This document shows, in pieces, positions 1 through 8,540 of a stretch of 64,000 bases of DNA. A program made the translations under genes and the position numbers. The notes below the pieces were generated by a model. That model did no database searches, was not told the origin of the DNA, and saw nothing but the letters and a program-made list of their open reading frames with translations. The stretch spans positions 434,001 through 498,000 of the forward strand of contig JACJYV010000004.1 of assembly GCA_020635905.1 (NCBI GenBank), written 5' to 3'. Origin of the DNA: Bacteroidia bacterium. Its GTDB lineage: Bacteria > Bacteroidota > Bacteroidia > J057 > JADKCL01. Position 1 is the stretch's first letter. Each line of letters begins with the position of its first letter.

Positions 1-1001
1 CAGACCAATCTGCGCGTTTGCAGTTGAAGGGTACGGATAAAGGCCGTCATGGCCTGGATTCGCTCAGGATTGAGGCTGCCGCGGGCCGCACCCCCGTCTG
101 AAAAGATTACGATGGGATCGTCCTGCTGGTTGATTTTGCCCAGAAATTCGCTTACAGGAAAGCGTTCGCGCAGACTTTTGTCTTTGTAAACGTAGTCAAA
201 CGGCACGTTGTGGAAGTAGAAAATATACTCATCAGGCACACGCAGGCCCTGGGTGGCAGCCTCCACGAATTTGTCTTCCAGAATATGAAACGGCAGCATG
301 GAGCCCCTGCGATCGATCAGCAAAGTGATCTCTGCGTGGATTTTCATGCGCTGCTTCATCACGGGTTCGAGCAAAAACCCGTTTTCGGCAATATTTTCAA
401 GGGTAGCCTCCACATCCAGCTCGCTGGCGGGCCCCTCTGGTCGAAGCCTGCGCAAAAATCTCCAGGCCTGTTTCATGGCGCGGGGCCCGACCGGCAGGTA
501 ATTGTCGCTGATTTCAAACCTTTCCCGCACCTGAGGCGAAATGATCAAATCTCCTCTCAGACGGGCCGCAATTTCGGCAGACGTTTCAGGGTTGGACGTG
601 GCAGGACGTGAATCCACCCCTGATTCTCCCGGGTCTTTATAATCTGGATCCGTAATCTGATTTGAATCTGGCTCCTGGTTTTGCTGGGGATCCACCTCTG
701 GATCAGGTTGATTTTCAGGCTCGTTTTCGGGCAAGCGCAGTTCCTCAGGGATTTCCATTTTGCCAAATTCCTCCACCACCAACTCAAAGTAATGGTCAAA
801 GATAATTTCATCCTCTTTGGAAGTGGTCCAGAGGGATTTGAGGGTGGTTTCCACGAAACTGAGATCGCTTTCGCGGTTTCTCGCCAGAGGAGAATTGAGC
901 GCTTTGAGGGCATCAAGGTATTCAGATACGCCCAGGCTCATGCCTTCACGCCGCAGGCGGGTGTAAAGCCCCCAGATCGATATGAGGTAATAATCAGGCA
1001 T
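1..1001 (-). CDS. VWA-domain (CoxE-like) protein, C-terminus outside window
   Basis: Read on the minus strand from ATG at 1001; it is open to the window edge, giving about 333 residues. Residues 1-90 are helical. Residues 90-140 form an acidic, Pro/Asn/Gln-rich linker. A von Willebrand A-like domain follows from about residue 220. Its MIDAS-like motif is DRRGSM at 230-235, so the middle Ser of DxSxS is replaced by Arg; a later FSDGG supplies an Asp. The start overlaps the MoxR stop by 8 bases (994-1001), which implies translational coupling. MoxR plus VWA is a classic chaperone-like pair: the ATPase remodels targets presented by the VWA protein. With the TIR protein upstream this matches the outline of MoxR/VWA ternary conflict systems. 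The family call is good; the function is inferred. Confidence 0.85.
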   Translation of the reverse strand, partial: MPDYYLISIWGLYTRLRREGMSLGVSEYLDALKALNSPLARNRESDLSFVETTLKSLWTTSKEDEIIFDHYFELVVEEFGKMEIPEELRLPENEPENQPDPEVDPQQNQEPDSNQITDPDYKDPGESGVDSRPATSNPETSAEIAARLRGDLIISPQVRERFEISDNYLPVGPRAMKQAWRFLRRLRPEGPASELDVEATLENIAENGFLLEPVMKQRMKIHAEITLLIDRRGSMLPFHILEDKFVEAATQGLRVPDEYIFYFHNVPFDYVYKDKSLRERFPVSEFLGKINQQDDPIVIFSDGGAARGSLNPERIQAMTAFIRTLQLQTRRLV

Positions 1002-2007
1002 TATTGCGGTTGGCTGCCTCTTCTTTTTTGCGGGCCCAATGCAGTTTTGATTCGCGGTCTTTCAGCAATACGCCCGGATACAGGATCAGATTTTTGTCTT
1101 TGATCTTTTCCATCAGGTCCTGCACAGAATCTTTTTTGGAATTGAGCACTTTCACCCAGTCCAGCAACTCGCTGGTGGATGGCTTTTTGCCTGGCAGGCG
1201 CTGGGCCTGAAATTCGTCTCTGATTTCCAGAAAACGTTTGGTAACCTCTTTGACCAGGGGATCAATGTTTTCATAATTGAGTTTCACGATATCCAGCAGG
1301 TCTTTTTCCGCAGGAAAATTGATATAATGAAAGACGCATCGCCTCAGGAAAGCAGGAGGGAGGGGTTTTTCGTCGTTGCTGGTAATGATCACCAAAGGAC
1401 GATTGATGGCTTTCATGGTGCGGCTTTGCAATTCCCTGATCTGAAATTCTGATTTTTCCAGCTCATTCAGCAGGTCGTTGGGAAAGTCAATGTCCGCCTT
1501 GTCGATCTCATCAATCAGCACCACAGGCGGTTTTTCCATTTTCAATCCCCTTTTTTCAGCCGGGGTATCCTCCTTCAAATCGTCTTCCAGAGGTTTGCTG
1601 CGTCCCATAAATCCACGTCCCAAAGGCCCGTACTCGATGTATTTGAACAGGTCGCGCACGTTATTCTGGTCTGCACCTGGGTTTTGATCACCTTTGTGGG
1701 GAATCTGGGCATCCCGCAAACGGGCCAGGTTGTCGAAAGTGTAAATGCCTTCCATGGCTCTGGAACTCGATTTGATGAACCATTCGTAATAGCCATTTCC
1801 TGAACTATGCCCAAATTCCAGGGCCACGGATTCTGCCAGACGGCTTTTTCCCGTGCCAGGTTCCCCCTTGATCAGCAAAGGGCGATTCAATAAAAGCGCG
1901 AGGTTGACTGCGTCAATGATCTCATTTGAAGCTACATAGGGGTAGTAGATGAACTGACCTTTTTTGTCTTTGATCCCGTTTTTGAGAATTTCTCCTGTAT
2001 ATTCCAT
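994..2007 (-). CDS. MoxR-family AAA+ ATPase
   Basis: A 337-aa AAA+ ATPase of the MoxR type. Visible motifs are Walker A GEPGTGKS at about residues 48-55, Walker B VVLIDEID at about 162-169, and a sensor-1/arginine-finger region TSNDEKPLPPAFLRRC at about 209-224. The length is normal for the family and there is no membrane segment. It sits between the TIR-domain gene (1-base gap upstream) and the VWA gene (8-base overlap downstream), so the three are one minus-strand operon. MoxR proteins use ATP to remodel complexes with VWA partners. In VWA/MoxR/third-component conflict systems the ATPase is thought to gate effector activation. Which target it acts on here is unknown. Confidence 0.93.
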   Translation of the reverse strand: MEYTGEILKNGIKDKKGQFIYYPYVASNEIIDAVNLALLLNRPLLIKGEPGTGKSRLAESVALEFGHSSGNGYYEWFIKSSSRAMEGIYTFDNLARLRDAQIPHKGDQNPGADQNNVRDLFKYIEYGPLGRGFMGRSKPLEDDLKEDTPAEKRGLKMEKPPVVLIDEIDKADIDFPNDLLNELEKSEFQIRELQSRTMKAINRPLVIITSNDEKPLPPAFLRRCVFHYINFPAEKDLLDIVKLNYENIDPLVKEVTKRFLEIRDEFQAQRLPGKKPSTSELLDWVKVLNSKKDSVQDLMEKIKDKNLILYPGVLLKDRESKLHWARKKEEAANRNNA

Positions 2008-2008
2008 T

Positions 2009-3394
2009 TTACTTCAGCGTCATTTTGAGGTTGTTCCAGAATTTATTTCCCTCCAGGGGATTATAGTATTTTTTGCAAATTTCATTGAATACAAAATCAG
2101 GCAGGCCCGTGTAGCTTTTTTGGATAATTTCCTTCGCAGATGCCTGATAATCAGCGGTAAACTGCACGGGAAGAAAATCTGCATGCTGCTCGATCCAGTC
2201 CTCCACGATGTCTACGCTAAAAATAGGAATGGGTGGCAGAGAAATCAGCCCCCGACCGGCCTCCAGAGGTATTACAGGCTGCCAGCCATCCATAAACTGA
2301 GCGTCTTCGCTCAGAAAAAACAACAACAGCCTGAAAGGATTGTTTTCATCCACTTTCAGACTCAAAAACGGGTCCAAAAGCTGAAAGAAAAACTGCTCCC
2401 GCATGTTTTTTGGGATTTTCTGAATCTGTGAAAACTTCAGCACCACATCGCGGTGAGATTGGAAGGTGTCCCTGAGGTCGGCCAGAATCCTTGCAGGGTC
2501 CGTTTCCTCCGTTTCCATGCCCAGCGCCTTGCCCAACTGGTACCAGATCAGGTCCAGATCCAGACCAAATTCAGGGCTGCCAATTTGCAGGGGAATGCAC
2601 AGGTGATTGGCCAGCAAATTGAGTTTACGAGTGGAAATGATGCGATTGAACAGGAGGTCCTGACAATGGTATTCGTCTCCAAATATAAAGTAAGCCCCCA
2701 CGTTTGGCGCGGCTTCTTTCTGGAAAGTCCGCATCTGATCTTTGTAGTTCAACCTGAAAAGCGCATCCCGCAAAGGCTCAGCGGGAAGATCGGGCTGCAA
2801 ATCGGGTGGGAGGGATGGGGCGTTCTTTTCGGGTTTAATTTCTCCCGTGAAGGCAAAATTTCGTCCACGTCCGGGCTTGATGTTTTTGATGCCACACTCA
2901 AACAACCACAAAAGGTCTGTATTGAGTTGATCGCCCGGGGAAATGAGATTGCGAAAATCAATTTCCACATTGCCCTCCAGAAAAGAATTGGCCACGTCAC
3001 GTGCTTCCTCAAGCAACTTTTCCGTGGGATTTTGTACTTTCAGGAGTTTGTCTCTGACCTTGTTTTTGGTGGGAGCTCCTGGCAAAAAAACGGGAATTAC
3101 CCGAAAATCAGGCTGGTTGATCTGCCGCATGATGGCCGCTCTGACCAGAGAAATCTGCATGGGATTCCTTGAATTTGGACCGAAAAAAACTGCTGTGGTT
3201 CCTGAATTGCGAATTGCATCCACAAACTGATCGAGCATGGGTGTGCCGGGAATGGCCTCCCAGGCCTTCAACCAAACTTTGATTTTGTATTTGTTTTCTC
3301 CCTCAGAATCAAGGTATTCTGCAATCCTGGTTACAATCGCTGCGTCATCCTCGTTATGACAAAGAAAAACATCATATTTAGTGGGTGAGGGCAT
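2009..3394 (-). CDS. TIR-domain protein with C-terminal STAND-like region
   Basis: 461 aa, first gene of a three-gene minus-strand operon. Residues about 5-150 fit a TIR domain: KYDVFLCHNEDD at the first strand, then W..W.AIPGTPM, an AI.NSG segment, VFFGPNS, and VIPVFLPGAP. Related bacterial TIRs usually have PWQ.EE before RAA; here the segment reads PMQISLVRAA, so the usual catalytic Glu is not visible. That suggests a binding rather than NADase role, though the alignment is by eye. Residues about 220-430 look like an inactive STAND-type NTPase: a degenerate GAYFIFGDEYHCQDLL where a P-loop would be, then alternating helices and strands. Known VWA/MoxR systems use a third protein of this architecture to link sensing and effector. 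The TIR call is firm; the C-terminal call is tentative. Confidence 0.78.
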   Translation of the reverse strand: MPSPTKYDVFLCHNEDDAAIVTRIAEYLDSEGENKYKIKVWLKAWEAIPGTPMLDQFVDAIRNSGTTAVFFGPNSRNPMQISLVRAAIMRQINQPDFRVIPVFLPGAPTKNKVRDKLLKVQNPTEKLLEEARDVANSFLEGNVEIDFRNLISPGDQLNTDLLWLFECGIKNIKPGRGRNFAFTGEIKPEKNAPSLPPDLQPDLPAEPLRDALFRLNYKDQMRTFQKEAAPNVGAYFIFGDEYHCQDLLFNRIISTRKLNLLANHLCIPLQIGSPEFGLDLDLIWYQLGKALGMETEETDPARILADLRDTFQSHRDVVLKFSQIQKIPKNMREQFFFQLLDPFLSLKVDENNPFRLLLFFLSEDAQFMDGWQPVIPLEAGRGLISLPPIPIFSVDIVEDWIEQHADFLPVQFTADYQASAKEIIQKSYTGLPDFVFNEICKKYYNPLEGNKFWNNLKMTLK

Positions 3395-3607
3395 CAGGCT
3401 TGTTCAGGAAATTCAGGCAGGTAATTTTTTCTTAAAATTTTTTTCAATTCTAATGGCATTCGAAATTTACCAAAAATCCTATCTCAATCAATAAACAGGG
3501 CGATTTTTTGAACCTTTCTTTCGCTTTTTCAGTTACCAGGAAGAATTATTTTCCATGGAAATAACGGTCTGTGGAGCCAAATTTGTACTGATCATTCAAT
3601 AAACCTC

Positions 3608-4096
3608 ATGAAAAATCGAACCTTACAGTGGAATCTGATCCGCGAAAACCAGCTCAATCTGGTCTCCAACGTGGATTTTCTGGCTTTCAGCAACGACCAA
3701 AGATTATTATTTCTGAGCCTGGTCAGCGGTCGAAATCTGGCCGAAGAGTATCGCCGCATCAATCATCAACTCAATCTTCAGCCCGGCAGCCTGCAAATCT
3801 GGGTTGGAGGGTTGCCTCTTGGCACCCGCGCTGAAGTAGATAAGCTGGAATTGCAGTTGATGGAGCATTTGCTGGTGAATGCCCATAATCCACTTTTGAA
3901 TGTGCCGGTTCGAAATCTCACTTCAAGCTGGGGCCAGTTGGAAGTTCAAAACCTGGGATTCAGGCATTTGTATTCTCTGGTGAGACTTCAGGACGGAATT
4001 GTATTTCGAAGAAATACCCGTTCCAAAGTGGAAGCCAAAGCGGGAAAATCTTTTTCCCTGCCCGGTAATCTCAGCCTTTCCAATCCTTCAAACTAA
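3608..4096 (+). CDS. Hypothetical protein, possibly degenerate GIY-YIG-like
   Basis: 162 aa, soluble, no signal peptide. I do not recognise it with confidence. The region NVDFLAFSND...FLSLVSGRNLAEEYRR near the N-terminus and HNPLLNVPV around residues 97-105 loosely recall the GIY-YIG fold, in which a later helix ends in a PLLN-like turn. The GIY and YIG signatures themselves are absent. It is divergent from the TIR operon (213-bp spacer 3395-3607) and convergent with the PAAR gene, so it probably has its own promoter and is not part of the structural eCIS operon. Confidence 0.55.
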   Translation: MKNRTLQWNLIRENQLNLVSNVDFLAFSNDQRLLFLSLVSGRNLAEEYRRINHQLNLQPGSLQIWVGGLPLGTRAEVDKLELQLMEHLLVNAHNPLLNVPVRNLTSSWGQLEVQNLGFRHLYSLVRLQDGIVFRRNTRSKVEAKAGKSFSLPGNLSLSNPSN

Positions 4097-4119
4097 GCTT
4101 AACCACGCAAAGTGGATAT

Positions 4120-4166
4120 AAAAAAAATCCCGCGGCCCAAAGGACAGCGGGACCATCTCTTTTTTC
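4120..4166. terminator. Bidirectional intrinsic terminator
   Basis: A 6-bp GC stem TCCCGC (4128-4133) pairs with GCGGGA (4147-4152). It is flanked by an A-run at 4120-4127 and a T-rich run after 4157. It lies between the convergent ends of the 3608-4096 gene and the PAAR gene and could stop transcription from both sides. The A-run makes it strongest on the minus strand. Confidence 0.7.
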
Positions 4167-4174
4167 TGTGGAGA

Positions 4175-4465
4175 TCAGCCGCCGATCATCACGGTGGGTG
4201 CGCCGACCACGATGCTGCCGCCGTGGGCACATGAGTCGCCAATCCGCGCTGCAGGAGCGCCACCAATCATCACGGTTCCTGAACCTTTAATAATGGTGTC
4301 GGGCGCGCAGGCACAAACCGCGCTGTCGCCCATGCGTGCGGCAGGAACTCCTGCAATAATGACCGTGGGAGCACCCGCTACAATGGGACCACCCACGTGA
4401 GGAGCAGGACCTGGGCAAACCGCTGGACAAACGTGCATATCTCCGATTCTTGCTGCTGGGGGCAT
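4175..4465 (-). CDS. PAAR-domain spike-tip protein
   Basis: 96 aa consisting almost wholly of PAAR repeats: PPAARIGDMHVCP at the start, VPAARMGDSAVCAC in the middle and APAARIGDSCAHGG near the end, each followed by GAPTVxIxG-type strands. PAAR proteins fold into a small zinc-bound cone that caps the VgrG-like spike and sharpens it, and may carry cargo. Cys and His residues suitable for metal binding are present (HVC, CAC, CAHGG). It is the PAAR-like tip expected in an eCIS (Pvc10/Afp10 position by role), but here it is encoded alone, on the opposite strand, about 10 kb from the spike gene. There is no C-terminal toxin extension. Confidence 0.92.
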   Translation of the reverse strand: MPPAARIGDMHVCPAVCPGPAPHVGGPIVAGAPTVIIAGVPAARMGDSAVCACAPDTIIKGSGTVMIGGAPAARIGDSCAHGGSIVVGAPTVMIGG

Positions 4466-4919
4466 TTTTGTTTGATTTGAGTGAAAATTCGTGCCTAAAT
4501 ATAAGGATTAATGCAAAGGTTTCAAACCCATCCTGTCAATTTTCCCGAAATCCTTTCCACAAAATTCATCTGAATAATTTTGCTGTGCCCGGGTTCGATT
4601 TCAGATCAATGATCCAAATTCATTTCAGGGTAAATCTGTATCAATTCCAAATGACTTAAATGCTGAATTTCAGTAAGTAAACTGGCTTTAGAGAAATCTT
4701 TTTTGAAGGAATTCACTTTTTGCCTGCCATATTATTGACCAGCTTCCTCGTCCATTTTTATGGAATTTGATAAATCAGGCAATAAAATCGAAGGATTTTC
4801 CTTGAATTATTGCCAATTTTTATAAATTTAGCTTTGAATTTTTACGGACGGATTTTCGTCCCTGGTTATTTTGTCCCAAAGCAGACACCCTTGGAATTAA
4901 TTCCTTCGATACATTCACG
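4466..4919. other. 454-bp intergenic region
   Basis: AT-rich spacer between the PAAR gene (minus) and the 4920 gene (plus), so it must hold divergent promoters. One good Bacteroidota -7 match is seen at 4829-4836. No convincing gene, hairpin or repeat was found elsewhere in it. Confidence 0.6.
4829..4836 (+). promoter_or_regulatory. Bacteroidota-type -7 promoter element
   Basis: TAGCTTTG matches the TAnnTTTG -7 consensus of primary sigma factors in Bacteroidota. It lies about 84 bases before the ATG of the 4920 gene. TTG triplets at 4802-4804 and 4810-4812 are possible -33 elements, but neither has ideal spacing. Confidence 0.45.
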
Positions 4920-6479
4920 ATGAGCAGGACCCTGATCGTTTTTACCCTTCTGGTGATGGCAATAGCTGTCCCTGTTTTCCTTATTGGAGACAGGGTCGAA
5001 CAGGATAATCCCAATGACAAGGACAAGTCCAGGTTCATCACTGAACCTGTTTTGAAGGCATATGAGCTCACCTTTTTTGAAAAAGAGCAAACCACGTTTA
5101 AGTTCAACCTCCTGCCCGACGATTCCGTCAGGTTTTTTTGCCCCAAATGCATTGAAATGATCGACAAGGGGGAACTGACCATGTTCCTCCAGGGTAGCGA
5201 CATTGATGTGATGGTTCTGGGTCGCAAATTGCACAACCGCTGGCTTTCGCCAGGCAGTGAGCGGGGTTCCTTCGGGATTGTTTTTACCCGCGATAAATCC
5301 AAAAACCGCGTCCTGCGCATTCCCAGGCTGGAAGTATGGCGCAAAAACGTTCCTCCGCCGTATTCTCCCAAGCCCGTTCAGACCCTGATCGGGGTGGAAG
5401 GCCTGCACGTGGAAAATGTGGTGGGCGATCCTGAAATTCCAGCACCTACGTTCATGTTTGCCATGCGCAACGAAGACAGGATTCGCATTGCCATGAACAG
5501 CAACACAAAGGAACTGGTGGGAAACCTGGTTTACAACTGGTATCGCCAGGGTGAAAGTATTGCCAAGGAAAGAGGTAATAATAATGTGGAACTGATCATT
5601 CCCCGCTACGTCGAATACGGGGATTCCATGCAGTTTGAATTTGGTCAGTTGGAACAGATCAAGAAAGTTTCACCCATTTACAATCTGGAGATGGAACTTT
5701 GGCGTAAGCCTCCTTACCGGCCTACCTCTGACCTGGATTCGCTTGGTGGCGATTCCACGGGCCCCAAAATCAAAACCAGGGAAGAGCTATTATTTGAGGC
5801 CTTATTGAAGCGTTTTGGCGATGTCCCGCAAAAGTTTGCCTGTTCCACTCCTCCTTTGACCGATCAGAAACTGATTCCTGGAAAGTTGAATATCATGGCC
5901 GGCCAGTCCAATATGCAATGCATCCAGATTCAGTTGAGCGATGCCTGTTATAACGACACGGCTGTTTGCCCCAGCTGCGAAAGCTTTTACGTTTTCTGGA
6001 TCGGGGTAGGGGATAAGGCCATCAACAGTTATGAGCTCAAGAATAACGAGCGCAAGGCGTTGGGAGGGGACGGTTTGCTGGAAGCCTATGCCAAATCAAT
6101 CTATTTCCGTGGCGGAAAAGGGGTAGGTACCTTTCCCAGGGTGGAATCAGGAGAGGATGTGCAGTTTGTGATCCTGAACTCTGAATTTGTCCGGGAATTT
6201 TCCACAAAAACTGATTCCCTGAATGATTTCCTGCAAACCATTTCCGACCTGAAATACATTGCAGACACTTCTGGAGTTGAATTGCCTGAAATTCCCAATA
6301 TGATCTGGTCCAATGGAACGGCATCCTCAACTTATTATGCCAAACTAAACTGGACCAGTTCGGTCGATCAGATGATCTCCATCTGTTTCTGGAATGATAA
6401 TGCCATCAGCCCGATTCCAGTCTATTTTACTTATCAGCAGTTTATTTATCAGCCCGACACTGTAAAGGTTCCACTTTGA
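4920..6479 (+). CDS. Membrane-anchored beta-rich protein of unknown function
   Basis: 519 aa. A single hydrophobic segment at residues 5-22 acts as a signal anchor or signal peptide; the rest is predicted extracytoplasmic and beta-rich. Cys pairs occur at CPKC (about 74-77) and in a VCPSC segment near residue 345, with further Cys around QSNMQC and DAC, so disulfides or metal sites are possible. I recognise no family. It overlaps the following lipoprotein gene by 4 bases (ATGA), and a small membrane protein follows that, so the three form an envelope operon placed directly before the eCIS structural genes. A role in anchoring or releasing the particle is only an inference from position. Confidence 0.7.
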   Translation: MSRTLIVFTLLVMAIAVPVFLIGDRVEQDNPNDKDKSRFITEPVLKAYELTFFEKEQTTFKFNLLPDDSVRFFCPKCIEMIDKGELTMFLQGSDIDVMVLGRKLHNRWLSPGSERGSFGIVFTRDKSKNRVLRIPRLEVWRKNVPPPYSPKPVQTLIGVEGLHVENVVGDPEIPAPTFMFAMRNEDRIRIAMNSNTKELVGNLVYNWYRQGESIAKERGNNNVELIIPRYVEYGDSMQFEFGQLEQIKKVSPIYNLEMELWRKPPYRPTSDLDSLGGDSTGPKIKTREELLFEALLKRFGDVPQKFACSTPPLTDQKLIPGKLNIMAGQSNMQCIQIQLSDACYNDTAVCPSCESFYVFWIGVGDKAINSYELKNNERKALGGDGLLEAYAKSIYFRGGKGVGTFPRVESGEDVQFVILNSEFVREFSTKTDSLNDFLQTISDLKYIADTSGVELPEIPNMIWSNGTASSTYYAKLNWTSSVDQMISICFWNDNAISPIPVYFTYQQFIYQPDTVKVPL

Positions 6480-8014
6480 TGAAGCACTCTCCATACCGTT
6501 CAGTTACCGGGCGCGGAATTTCAATTCTGTTACTGCTCGCGGTATTGATTCTCAGTTCCTGCGGTGGAGGTGGAGTGGGAGCGAGGCTGGCCAGAATTGG
6601 GCGGGCCAAATTTTTTCGCTGGATCCGTTATGAAGTGGGATCATCCAAAAACTTCAGCATGGGTAGCAGCCAGGTCAAACCCGGGCGCAAAATCATTGGT
6701 TTTGAGCCTTCCTGGTTGATTTACGACTCCCTTTATCTCAATTATCCCTGGGAAATGATGACCGATCTGGTGGTGGGCGAATATGATGTGAATCCCAATA
6801 CGGGTTTTTCGCGTTTTGATTCCTCCATGCTGGCTTTCAAAGCCAAAACCATCATCGAGCATGCGATCGACGTCAATTCTGACCTTGGGATTCTGCTTGC
6901 GGTCACCAATTACTCTGACTTCTCGGGCAATCAGTTTAATTTCATGACAGATGCTGCCCGTAAGAATCTGATTACCAGTCTCGACGGCATAATTGACGAA
7001 ATGCGTCTCAAGAAAGGCGACACAGATCCTGATAAGGTGGGAATTGTGCTCGATTTCCAAAACATTCCCCCCCAGTTCAGCCGGGATTATGCAGAATTCA
7101 TCTCGCGATTGCGGGCGGGCATCACCAATGAGGTGGAAGGGGAGAAGTGTCTTATTTATCTGGTGCTTCCTCTAAAGGATGAAAATTATTTCTTTGATAA
7201 CGAATTCGTAACCAAGAAGATCCGCAGAAATGTGGACTATTACATCCTGCGTGGACATAATTACGACCGTATTCTGGAGGGGGAAAAGCCAGGTCCGCTG
7301 GTGAATCTCCACGATGTAAAAGATACGATTCCTTCGCGCGGTTGGGATGTGGACAGTGCCATCCATTACTATTCCAAAAAGTCGAAATTTCCCAAGGACA
7401 GTATGGTGGTGGAATTGCCTTTCTACGGCAGAAACTGGAAGCGGGACAGCTCTTCCATGGCTGATATTCGCCCGCTGCGGCCCATGAGCGAGATTTTCAA
7501 CCTGATTGAGAATAACCCAATTGCTTACGATGCGGACAGTAGTGGCGCCTTTTTCGCCCTGGGCGATACCATATTCTGGTACGAAGACACGCTGACCCTG
7601 TCCAGAAAGTACGATTATGTAAAGGAGCATGGCCTGGCGGGCGCCGGGATTTATGGTCTTGGCTATGGCTACGTGCTGGACGAGGCCTACCGCAATAAAA
7701 TGTGGGACAAAATTGCCGAGAAATTTGGGGAAACCCCACCCAGATTATTTTTTCCGGGTCTATCCTTCTTCATAACCTTCCTGGTTTTTGCAGTTTTCTG
7801 GTCGGCAATTTCCTATTGGGAAGTGAGGTATGCCCTGCGCGCGAAAAAATCGAAATTATGGTACTGGATATTGATGGTGGTGATCATGATTGCTGCGATC
7901 ATATTGCTGTACTTTCCGCTGGATGCGGTACCCCTAAAATTCAAGTTGCTGATTCTTCTCTTGCTGGTGTTGCTGCCCTTTGGAAGATTCATGCGAAAAC
8001 TGATCAAATTCTGA
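6476..8014 (+). CDS. GH18-fold lipoprotein lacking the catalytic Glu, with C-terminal membrane segments
   Basis: 512 aa. An N-terminal signal with lipobox LSSC puts the lipidated Cys at residue 29. Residues about 70-425 fit a glycoside hydrolase 18 barrel: RKIIGFEPSW (strand 1), VGIVLDFQNIPP (strand 4, 188-199), ELPFYGRNW, and GLAGAGIYGLGYG (strand 8). In active GH18 enzymes strand 4 reads DGxDxDxE; here it is VGIVLDFQ, so the first and second Asp are Val and the acid/base Glu is Gln195. It is therefore probably a glycan-binding pseudoenzyme. Unusually for a lipoprotein, the last 90 residues hold about three hydrophobic helices (around 428-452, 460-482 and 486-506). It overlaps its upstream neighbour by 4 bases. 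The fold call is fairly firm; inactivity is inferred from the motif. Confidence 0.8.
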   Translation: MMKHSPYRSVTGRGISILLLLAVLILSSCGGGGVGARLARIGRAKFFRWIRYEVGSSKNFSMGSSQVKPGRKIIGFEPSWLIYDSLYLNYPWEMMTDLVVGEYDVNPNTGFSRFDSSMLAFKAKTIIEHAIDVNSDLGILLAVTNYSDFSGNQFNFMTDAARKNLITSLDGIIDEMRLKKGDTDPDKVGIVLDFQNIPPQFSRDYAEFISRLRAGITNEVEGEKCLIYLVLPLKDENYFFDNEFVTKKIRRNVDYYILRGHNYDRILEGEKPGPLVNLHDVKDTIPSRGWDVDSAIHYYSKKSKFPKDSMVVELPFYGRNWKRDSSSMADIRPLRPMSEIFNLIENNPIAYDADSSGAFFALGDTIFWYEDTLTLSRKYDYVKEHGLAGAGIYGLGYGYVLDEAYRNKMWDKIAEKFGETPPRLFFPGLSFFITFLVFAVFWSAISYWEVRYALRAKKSKLWYWILMVVIMIAAIILLYFPLDAVPLKFKLLILLLLVLLPFGRFMRKLIKF

Positions 8015-8023
8015 CAATAGATT

Positions 8024-8284
8024 ATGGCAGATGCAGGAGGATTTAAAACGTGGTTTAAGGAAAAAGCCTGGCCCTGGATCAAGCTGATCCCTTATGCCTT
8101 GCTGACGGGCATTTGCACGGGCTGGATCTATTGTTTTTATGTATCAGGTGAATGCAAGACCTATATATATATGACGGGTCTTTTCATTGCATTTGTAGGA
8201 TTCTATTTTGTGATCCTTTTCTCGAGGATGATAAAAAATACTGAGTTTGTGCCAGAGGAAGAAGAATTTATTGACGAAGGATAA
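8024..8284 (+). CDS. Small two-helix membrane protein
   Basis: 86 aa. Two hydrophobic helices, about residues 22-41 and 48-68, are separated by a short loop with one Cys. The tail is acidic (EFVPEEEEFIDEG). It starts 9 bases after the lipoprotein gene, so it is the last gene of the three-gene envelope operon. No family is recognised. The compact hairpin topology would suit an accessory subunit of a membrane complex formed with its two operon partners. Confidence 0.75.
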   Translation: MADAGGFKTWFKEKAWPWIKLIPYALLTGICTGWIYCFYVSGECKTYIYMTGLFIAFVGFYFVILFSRMIKNTEFVPEEEEFIDEG

Positions 8285-8340
8285 TTTGTGAATAAATATT
8301 CTTTTGTCTTCCTCGAAAATTTTTTATTTTGCATGAGTTA

Positions 8341-8359
8341 GGGCCTTTGGAAGGCTTTT
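8341..8359 (+). terminator. Weak candidate terminator after envelope operon
   Basis: GCCTT (8343-8347) and AAGGC (8351-8355) form a short stem with a 3-base loop, extended by two G-T pairs and followed by TTTT. It is placed sensibly between the 8024-8284 gene and the eCIS structural operon. The short stem keeps confidence modest. Confidence 0.4.
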
Positions 8360-8495
8360 ATGACGGATTATTGAGAACGACTAAAAGCACACATAGTTCC
8401 TGGCTTAAGATTCTGAAAAAGAGTACAACAAATTTTCAAATTGTATAAAAGTATTTTTATGATTTTGAACATAAGTTGTATAAATTGGAGGCAGA

Positions 8496-8537
8496 ATGGG
8501 AATGAGGGGAATTAAAAGGAAAAGAAAAAAGAGTTGA
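8496..8537 (+). CDS. Candidate 13-aa basic leader peptide
   Basis: A tiny ORF, MGMRGIKRKRKKS, starts at ATG 8496 just after a good Shine-Dalgarno GGAGG (8487-8491). It stops 3 bases before the ATG of the cap gene. The cap gene itself has only a weak AG-rich upstream signal, so translation may reach it by re-initiation from this leader. This is an inference from spacing; the ORF is short enough to be chance. Confidence 0.3.
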   Translation: MGMRGIKRKRKKS

Positions 8538-8540
8538 AAT

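Noticed and set aside
310..320. Left-hand VWA gene as a pseudogene because of its degenerate MIDAS
   Set aside because: The frame is open for 333 codons with no frameshift; altered MIDAS serines are tolerated in MoxR-associated VWA proteins.
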